In this document: positions 55,861 to 64,000 of the stretch, one piece after another
Numbering within the stretch: position 1 is the first letter of the stretch
Layout: each line of letters begins with the position of its first letter
NCBI GenBank assembly: GCA_022829145.1
Contig: CM040752.1
Coordinates: 34,600,586-34,664,585, forward strand
DNA length: 64,000 nt
Direction: 5' to 3'
Origin: Albula goreensis
Taxonomy: Eukaryota > Chordata > Actinopteri > Albuliformes > Albulidae
Translations under genes and position numbers: made by a program
The notes under the pieces: model-generated
Seen by the model: only the letters and a program-made list of their open reading frames with translations
The model's database searches: none
Told to the model about the DNA's origin: nothing

Positions 55861-58222
55861 ATTCCCCAAACTGCCAGCACATCAGGGGATGAGTCACTAG
55901 TGAAAGACAAGCCCCAGGGGGAAGCGGGAGCTTCACTCCAACTAGCTATCCTGCCTCAGTTAGCTAATTAGCCCTATTCACCGACACTGGTGTTGGCTAG
56001 ACTGCACTATAATTTATGGGCGCAAGAACAGTCTTTAGGTATCGATAATGAGCTTACCAAAAAATGCAGCTGACGACTGATCACACAAACGATCGGGATA
56101 AAGAAATAATTAGAAACAGAAGATGAGATAATTAAAAACAGTAAAATAATCCGTCAATAGATTCAGTTCAGTCATCCAGGTACAGGGCTCCCCCCTTCGT
56201 GGCGACCCTGAAAATAGCCATGCTAATGTTAGCGGTGTTGGGGTTTCATATCCCTTGAAGGAAATACAGCTTAGGGAGGTGCCGTATGCTCTTTTAGTCA
56301 ATGAGCGCTCTTTTAAAGTGCTTTTCATCACTCAGTCTTCCACTGCTATCAACGGTTGAAGTCGGATGTTTGAGAGACTGGCAGACAAGATTCCCTCAAG
56401 TTTCCTTTTAAGTTTTTTAAATTTTTTAAAAACCAGGCCTGTAATTTGTTATAAAGTATTTGAACATGAGTGTTGTAGAGAACAGTACCGAAGAACACAG
56501 GAAAGAGCTATGAGATATCTTTACTATATTGTTACTTTATTCTTGTTTTTTCCCTGATCTTTTTTTTTCCCAAAGGTTGAATTGGGTGACTATTTTGATT
56601 TTTTAAATTATTTTTTAAAAATATTTTATTATTATTTGTTGTAATGTATTTAATCTTTTTGCCTGCTTTAGTATTACATTTTTGTACATATTCCTCTGAG
56701 CTGATAACTTTGCAAAAAAAAAAAAAACCAAAAAAATCCTTTTATGTGAGGAGAGAATAAAGCAGCCCTCTCACACCAGCAGCCTAAACCTGCAGTGAAA
56801 CCTGAGTGAAGCAGTCTTTGGGGTCTCTTTCAAGTGACATCTGCTTCCCTGAAGCGTAACTAGTGATTAACTGTTCCCATTGTGAGAAGGGTACATTTTC
56901 TCCACGCTCCGGATGGCTGGATGAATCGAATAAGTTGGTCTTTATGGCAGACAGTACAGCGCAAACATGTCGCTAAGCAAATAAGTTAGCTGAGGATCCA
57001 GGGAGATCTGATGGCTTTCGGAGAGAAAGAAGAGAAAGAGAAATTTTCAAACGTTTCTACTGTCTGATGAAACATTCCTCCTGTAGTTTGTGTTATGGAG
57101 GAACATTGACGGTTCCTTTATGTGTTTGAGCCTTTTGAATGAGATCGCTCTCAACAGTATCTCCATGTACACATCTCCTTGGTTAATTGAATAAATAAAT
57201 TCCTCCCTCTTCATCTCAGATGTTGCATTATAAGCTCTCAAAGATAAAATGGCTGCCTGGCAGCACCTGGGTCGATGGTATATTCTGGAACCATTAAACG
57301 TGCATGGCCCTGTATGAAACACTTTGGGCAAACTGAGTGAATGTAATTCTTCCTTTTACCTTTTACAGATGTAGCTCAGATACTGATGTTCACCTGCATT
57401 AGTAATTAATGTACAAGTGTTCTTCTGAGGTGTCCAGTAGGATAAGGAGGAATGGAGTGAGAGAGTAAACTTGTATGGGAAACTTGAATAACCCTCTGTT
57501 TTCATTTAATATTCAATCATTTTCACTTTGGCACTGTGTAGTAGTATGTGTAAAATCCCTGAGATCGCTTCCTTTCAGTCTCTGGTCAATGGATGGTGGG
57601 AGTTATGGTAGATACGGTATCAAATTCCCCCAGGACTAAACTCTTCTTCCAAGACAGAAACGTTACCTTACAAAATCTACTCTGTGTGGGTAAATAAACG
57701 CAGTCCATGTTTTATTTCTCTTCTTCCCCCAAAGGATGTTCTCTGTATAAAATAAACATTATTTAATTCATTAAGAGCATTCATTAATGCACATGGCTAA
57801 ACTGGAAAGAGAGATCTGACCTGCTGTTGAGTTTTATTTCGGGAATAGCTGATTAGCTTCTGGGTCGGAGTTGTTGTGTAATCTCGGCCCGGTTGGGGGG
57901 GGTCAGGCAGCAAAACTGAGCGGAGCTGCCAGAGATGTATCCGGGTCTGGTATGGGTGATGTCACCGCAAACGGCGAAACGGATCATTGTGCAAAAAGGA
58001 GATGACAGCACTCGGGCGACGGATGTCTGAGAGCCGATCTGCGTCGCCGTGTGAAGTAAAAAACCCACGCTGCCAAAGACGGACCTCGTCGCCGCTCACC
58101 ATTTCATTGCTCAGCATCTTTTTGACACCCTTTTTTCAGACGAAAAAAAACCCTGGGCTGAGCACGGTGTTACATGAAAGGAAGGCCGCATATCACACAT
58201 TCCAGAAACTCCAACTTTAATT
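55861..58222. other. Unique sequence, no gene seen
   Basis: An A-rich run at 56715-56727. Homeodomain-like 'cttggttaattgaataaata' near 57178 is the only CNE-like hint. No exon or mobile element is recognised. Confidence 0.4.
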
Positions 58223-58277
58223 GGGGGGTGTGCAGTGGGTGGGGGTGGAGTTTGGGGAGTGGTGGTGGGGGGGCGGG
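58223..58277 (+). other. G-quadruplex cluster, plus strand
   Basis: G-runs of 6, 3, 5, 4, 7 and 3 within 55 bases. Confidence 0.75.
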
Positions 58278-58719
58278 TGTGATGGGTAAGGGAGGGGATG
58301 GAGCCTGTAAACCAGAAGTGAGAAAGAAGAGAAGAGAAAAAATGTGTCTCTCTGTGAGAGCGAAAGAAAGGGGGAGAGAGGGGTACAAAATGAGCTCCAC
58401 AGAGCACAGAGGATGCAAAATGAGGCTACGAGAGAGAAAAAAGAGCTCTCGTTTTCATCTGTGCTAATTGAGCTTTTTATTTCGCAAAATTAATCAGCAG
58501 CTGCCACCCATGGCAGCACTCGCTGTCAGACCCACAACAAACAGTCGAGCCCATTTTTCTCCCCGTGTTTTCAAGCAGAGCCGTGCTTACAGCATGGAGA
58601 GTCTGTCGATTGTAGACACACGTGCGGTTTCTCCAAAAAAACAACTGGGAACTGTTTTTTTGTTGTTTTGTTTTAGCAAAAAAAAAAAACAAGCACAGGG
58701 AATGAATTTCCTGAGGATT
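58278..58719. other. Unique purine-rich then mixed sequence
   Basis: GA-rich at 58318-58450. Nothing else is recognised. Confidence 0.4.
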
Positions 58720-58746
58720 GTGTGTGTGTGTGTGTGTGTGCGTGCG
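58720..58746 (+). repeat. (GT)n microsatellite, short
   Basis: About 11 GT copies ending 'gcgtgcgtg'. Confidence 0.95.
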
Positions 58747-59679
58747 TGAAGCTAAGAGGGCAAGATGGCCTGTGGTGTGACAACTTACAGTCTGAAGTGC
58801 TGGCAGGCCCCACTGCTGGCATGGAGAATCAGGCAAGTGGGGGAGAAAAGCACAACTCAAGAGGGGATTTCTGAATTCATGAGCTCGGATTGATCGCTGC
58901 CGGGCAAGCATATGTTATGATAAATAAATCAAATGAAGCTAAATAAATAAGCCCATTCTGGTCGGAGGAGGAGCTGCCAAAAGAAAAAAGGCTGCAGTAA
59001 ACCGGTGTGCGGCCGCGCCATGCGGACGCCGCCACACGCTGTGCCTGGCCCTGACGACGGCGATGCTAACGCTGACGTCGTCACCGACCGGAGACCTGAC
59101 TGTGACAGATAACCCAGGAAAGAGAAACCGACACGCACAGATCTCCCACACGGACGCTATTAGCATCCCAGTGCTGTCGTTTAGCTCCGCATGAATACAT
59201 CAGCGTGTCTGTAACCGTCTATGTTTCCGCTAACGGCGTACAAGAACCTCCTCTCACCCCCACCACCCCCCACTCAAACACAGACGCGCTGTCATGTTTT
59301 GACAGAACGGCAGCCTCTCTATGCACTCAGCCAATTACGTAATTGAGGATATTTGCTTAGCCCCACCCCTCTCCCTCCTCGCTCCAACTTCCTGTTACCT
59401 TCTTCCTGTGTCATCCTCATCCTCTCCTCCCATCAGATCAAGGAAAGATCACAGGTTTTGGTCGGTAACCGAACCGAATATCTACCCAGATTACAAACGC
59501 AGGCCAATGTCACAAAAACATCTGCCGCTTTCGTTTTTATCACTCTGTAACACTTCCCATTCACACCCAGATATTAAAATATAATCTTCTTAGGTATGGT
59601 GAATGCATAATCAATATTAACATATTTTACTGTTCTGTTTCTATTGAATAATTAATGTCCCGCACATTCTTGCTGAAAA
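58747..59679. other. Unique sequence with a CpG-rich stretch
   Basis: 58995-59110 is CpG-rich with a CRE-like 'tgacgtcgtca' (59073-59083). No exon or promoter architecture beyond this is seen. Confidence 0.35.
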
Positions 59680-60300
59680 AGAAATAAGATGTAGAGGTAT
59701 TAAAATAACTTCTCTGAGATAAAAGAAAATTGATTTTAAAAAAGGGGATCACTAAAATTAAAGAGGAGCAGAGGAGCCCTTAGGGAGTAGCTTAGCATGT
59801 AAATGAATGGGAAAGGAGAGGAACTTCAGTACAAGTTATGGGCCCATAATTTAACTCCATACTTTGGGTTTCTGTAAGGATTATTTATTGAAATAATTAG
59901 ACCTTTTATCACGGGTGCCTCATTAAAGCCGAGTATTTCCTGACCCTCGTGTGAAACAACCGCAGGATTTTAGGCCGTCTTAATGTATTTATGATTTCTG
60001 TTTAATGAAATAATGATTATGGCTACCATAAAAAAAAAAATCACCACGCATTTATTTTAGGTTTTTTTTTTTTTTTTTGCTCTGCTCTCTCCTGGTGGCA
60101 GTCGGCTGCATAGTGAGTTAAAAGAGACCTCTTCTCCAATGTCAAGGTAGGTAATGACTGACTTATCCTCATTATCATTGACTGTGAGAAATATATATGG
60201 CTGTAATTAGGTTCCCAGCCTTGGCGCAGTTTAATTTCAGGGGGGCAGCGCAGCATCTGCAATTGACGATATCGCGCACGGCTGCCATGTTGGGGGTCGG
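59680..60300. promoter_or_regulatory. Candidate conserved non-coding block, AT-rich
   Basis: Contains 'ttattgaaataattagacct' near 59884, 'catttatgatttctgttta'-type homeodomain cores near 59985-60005 and 'gctgtaattaggttcccagc' near 60200. A 17-T run (60062-60078) and an A-run at 60029-60040 interrupt it. Inference. Confidence 0.28.
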
Positions 60301-61239
60301 GGAGGTACCTTTGAAAACCATCAATTATTTAACCACTTTCCCTTTCAATTTACCACGGATTCTCGTCGACCCTGGTGACTTCTTTTCGGTGATTTAGCTA
60401 AATGCCACTGGAGAGACACAAAGGAGATGGGGTGGGCTGGGGGGGTGTGGGTGCTACAGGAGAGGAGGGTGTCACTGATAGGTGTGAATATCAGCCATTC
60501 AAGTGTCAAACCCCCACCCCCCAATGCAGAGCTCTCTCCATACAACTGGGGTTAATGAATGCTATCTTCAGCTCACGGTTCCATCATTTACCTTTAAAGC
60601 GCATGAGTTATTTCAGTAGTACAAATTCTCAGAGAAGGATAGTGCATTTAAAATGGGTTTATTGATGAGGAGTTTAATAGAGAATGAACTTGGGCTTGGA
60701 GTCTTGGAGTCCCCTTTTTAACTGAAAGAAATTGGGAGAACAGTTAATATTTTAGTGCCAGTCTGGAAAAGGGAAGGAGAGGGTGATGGTGGTGATGGGG
60801 AGGAGGAGGGATGCCAGAAATGCTAAGCATGATGGGAAAAGAGGTACCTGGTGTTTATGTACCTGTATGAGACCGGAGATGTGAGATGTGATAGGTTGAA
60901 AGGTTGTCTGAGAATTCTGCTCCTGAATCAGTGTTTTAACCAACTTCAATGATCGGACGTGTCACCTTCGCCTGCTGAACCGTCTTAATAAGAGCAGATT
61001 TACTAATGCTTGCTCATGGACAATTAAATATAAATAACAATTAAAAAAAAAAAGGTTAAAAATTTTTTTTTTTAAAATGCTGGCTAAGACTGGCACTCCA
61101 ATAGAGGACCAGATTATTCATCATCCATATTTCAGAGATGTCGTTTTCAGAGAGGTTCTGGTTCCTCTATGAGGGCGTGGGGGAGGGAGGGGCGCGGGGC
61201 GTAGGGGATGGGCACACAGGAGAGGCGTAAGGGGGGAAC
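60301..61239. other. Unique sequence, no gene seen
   Basis: Facing A11 and T11 runs at 61042-61073 form an A/T hairpin. G-rich stretch at 60430-60450. Nothing else is recognised. Confidence 0.4.
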
Positions 61240-61570
61240 TGTCTGGGCTGTCGCACTCCAATCATATTTATTCTGGTTCAGCGGGTGTCAATTCTGACAC
61301 ATTGTTGTGTTCTGCTGAATGGGAGAGTGACCTGGGAGCGCCCTAATTTGATTGCTTTCTAATGGAAGTGTCCCCTTGGACTCCCCCTTTTGTGGGCTGA
61401 CGCCGCTCAGCTGTCAGCATCGCGCCGCGGCCCTCGCTCGTCTCCTGCGTTCCAGAAGGACGTCAGCAGCTTTGATGCATTTCCAGCTTTATAACCTGAC
61501 GGCTGCCAGCATGGAAGAAAAATTCGAATAATAGGCATGCATTACACAGGAAACATATTAACTTTCCATG
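61240..61570. promoter_or_regulatory. Candidate conserved non-coding element
   Basis: Repeat-free block with 'gtcaattctgacacattgtt' near 61289, 'ccctaatttgattgctttct' near 61343 and CpG-rich 61405-61445, then 'tttgatgcatttccagcttt' near 61472. Inference. Confidence 0.3.
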
Positions 61571-62149
61571 CAAAACTCTTGGCTTAACTCTGAGAAAATG
61601 ACCTTACTCCTGGTGTCTCACATTCACACACATCATGACCCATTTGTATGACCCCATTTTGTATTTTTACTGTTGAAGTGAATTACTTTGCTCAAGGGAA
61701 CGACATCAATGTTCACAGAAGAAAATAAGCTAGTGTGGTCAACCATGCAGTACCCCCATAAAAGTTACAAAGTGCGCTGCACCATATCGGAAATACATTT
61801 GATAAAACCAGAAGTGAATGTCCAACTCATCAGTGCTTGCGATGATGAACATTTCCTAAAGTTGAGGATGTTTAAATCTACTCATGCTTCTCCAACCGCG
61901 AACAAATAACTAACACAGAAACATTCTGTCATATAATTCATTTCCACATCATTAAGAACAAACCGGTGTCGGGAAACCATAGTTGTTGGCTGTTTGGAAA
62001 ATGCAAAAGGTCAAAATGGGAGCAAAGACGGAGCTCAGGATATGGCAGTGTGATTCGCTTTTTGGAAACACAAGCTGTTCCTCTGGAGTCTCTGCCTTAC
62101 CTGTGCACCCACAAAAAGAGAATGGATAGGGTTGTGGTTGGGGTTGAGG
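61571..62149. other. Unique sequence; weak SINE-like trace
   Basis: 'actgttgaagtgaattactt' and 'tgctcaagggaacgacatc' near 61668-61710 resemble the middle of the SINEs above but are too short to call. Nothing else is recognised. Confidence 0.3.
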
Positions 62150-62812
62150 TTGGAAACACAGTGGTAATGTAAAACTAACACTGATGCTACAGGCAAACAC
62201 AATGCAACCGCAGAGATGGCATTGATGCTACACTTCACACTGCGCTTGGGAGCTAGTGTTAATGCCACAGGTCACACAATGCTGGAGAAGAGCTAACGCT
62301 AATGCCACAGGTCACACAATGCTGGAGAAGAGCTAACGCTAATGCCACAGGTCACACTATGCTAGAGAAGAGCTAGCGCTAATGCCACAGGTCACACAAT
62401 ACTGGAGAAGAGCTAGCACTAATGCCACAGGTCACACAATGCTGGAGAAGAGGTAACGCTAATGCCACAGGTCACACAATGCTGAATAAGAGCTAATGCT
62501 AATGCCACAGGTCACACTATGCTGGAGAAGAGCTAGCGCTAATGCCACAGGTCACACAATCCTGGAGAAGAGCTAGCTGTAACATAATAGCTGAGTCACA
62601 GTGCGCTATGAGATTGCAAGCACTTATGCTAAAAGCAAACACAGTGCCATAGGACAGTTAACACTGATGTTATATGTCACGCAGTACTACAGCAAAGTTA
62701 GCGCTTTGTGATCTGTCTCACAGTGCTACAGCAGAGCTAGCTTAGAAGTTGAACAGTGCTACAGAATAGCTAGCATTGATACTAAAGGTCACAAAATGCT
62801 ACAGGATATCTT
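62150..62812 (+). repeat. 40-bp minisatellite: exact 8-copy core with decayed flanks
   Basis: Core 62258-62577: 'aatgccacaggtcacacaat' followed by 'gctggagaagagctagcgct', starting at 62261, 62301 and every 40 bases to 62541 with no indels. Both flanks contain degenerate relatives, for example 'gatgctacaggcaaacacaa' near 62182, 'gctacagcagagctagc' near 62725 and 'gatactaaaggtcacaaaat' near 62777. The array was therefore once longer or the core re-expanded inside an older array. Each core unit carries AGGTCA. Confidence 0.95.
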
Positions 62813-64000
62813 TTTGGGCCAAATATACCAAACACAATTTTCAGTCATTGTTCAAATCCCATGCTGTCCATTTCTCTTGTTTTATTTTGTCAGTGAATCC
62901 TTCACCTCAGGTCCTCATGTTCCACAGTGGAGAACTACCAAATAAAATCTGCATTAGTCAATTCAATATCTTTAATCCAACAATAATTAATAATAATAAT
63001 AACTGCTTACATATCAGCCCATCTGAATAAAGTATCTCCCACTCAGCAGTAAACATGAAACATTTCATTCAGGGTTAATTGTAAATATTATATTGCCCAG
63101 TCATAAAAATCTATCATGAAATGTAACCATGGTATAAAAGCATCACCATATAGTTTGGATGTGCTTCCTTCCGTGTATACTCTGTTCACACTCACACATG
63201 CATTCAACGCATACACGAATCATAATGTATTTTAATTTATTTATGAATGCAAATCTCAGAATTATAGAATAATTACCATTTCTGTAACCTCCAGAACGCT
63301 GTGTTTCACGATGGTGCGATGTTGCTCCTCTGTTCTGAAGGATGAGTGGGAGATGGATCAAACTTCTGTGTCAGAGGGAAACTGGCATCGTGGGTACATT
63401 TCGCACTTGGCATAAAATGGCAGAATTCATATTTCCATAATCAAGATGGCATCTGAGGCATGTCACTAACACTGTAATGATGTTGGAACATTAAAAATTA
63501 CTGAAGTGACTCATACACATACACAAAAAAAAAAAAAAACAAGTTTATAATCCCGTAAAAATGAAAAGTGTGAAGATCTTTGGACTGGAGATGAAGCAAC
63601 GATCTTCTTTTATTGTGATGCCATATTTAGCACCCACACGGAATCTGCAACATCATTCCCGGGAACATTGATGAAATACAATGCAATTATAAGAAATCAG
63701 AACAATTTTACCATGTATATATCATTGTCATATTTATTGTGCTCTGTATGGCCTAGTTTATGTCAGCGATTCATTTATGTGTTGGAGAACCTAATATGAA
63801 CATTATAATGAGTTACAGCTACAAGCTGCTCTGCTTTCTGACATACTCTTCTACAGCCAATCAGCACTGAACGTTCTGTTGAGCCATCAGACTGTAGCAT
63901 GTATTTTCTGCAATTATGCAAATGGTGTTAGTTTTGTCTTCTTTATCATCATCTTTTTTTCTTTACACATGTTTTACTCCTGAAATCTGGCACAATGGAG
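62813..64000. other. AT-rich unique sequence
   Basis: A short (AAT)n at 62987-63001 and a poly-A run at 63525-63539. No gene, RNA or mobile element is recognised to the window end. Confidence 0.45.

Overview
The window looks like nuclear DNA from a ray-finned (teleost-type) fish. This is inferred from the sequence, not from a database. It has many long (GT)n/(CA)n microsatellites, several minisatellites, and tRNA-derived SINE fragments whose 3' tails resemble the tail found across many fish SINEs. It also has two copies of a fish-type interspersed repeat and two decayed LINE 3' ends. No open reading frame carries a recognisable protein domain. I support no protein-coding gene, rRNA or functional tRNA gene here. 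The long open frames all sit inside tandem repeats (near 15.5, 22.3, 26, 39 and 47.2-48.5 kb) and are by-products of units that lack stop codons or have lengths divisible by three.

Layout. From 1 to 9 kb: AT-rich unique sequence, an inverted pair of a dispersed repeat (318-545), a fish interspersed repeat with an adjacent palindromic MITE-like element (5982-6438), and two long CA/GT arrays (6951-7801). From 9 to 14 kb: candidate conserved non-coding blocks, including a perfect 14-bp-stem palindrome made of two facing RFX X-box-like motifs (12245-12279). From 13.8 to 15.8 kb: 31-bp and 33-bp minisatellites around an 87-bp GT array. From 16 to 24 kb: a LINE tail, two plus-strand SINEs, a CNE-like block at 20 kb, a 15-copy polypurine minisatellite (22258-22930) and pyrimidine tracts. 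From 25 to 27 kb: two CNE-like blocks either side of a 420-bp GT/G-run array. From 28 to 38 kb: small tandem duplications, two minus-strand SINEs, a LINE tail, an AP-1 palindrome, G-quadruplex motifs and further CNE-like blocks. From 39 to 49 kb: a 76-bp minisatellite (39096-39719) and an indel-free array of 27 units of 48 bp (47176-48483). From 49.8 to 54 kb: a duplicated ~97-bp segment carrying ZNF143-like motifs, followed by an ETS motif and a strong splice-donor consensus; then CNE-like blocks. From 54 to 64 kb: a SINE remnant, more CNE-like blocks and an exact 40-bp x 8 array in which each unit carries an AGGTCA half-site.

Interpretation. A gene-free 64 kb with many homeodomain-, POU-, TCF- and RFX-like motifs in moderately GC-rich islands is what a gene desert or large intron near a developmental regulator would look like. 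I cannot name the gene. The CNE calls rest on composition and motif content only and need cross-species alignment. I found no complete undescribed system; the strongest oddities are listed as findings.
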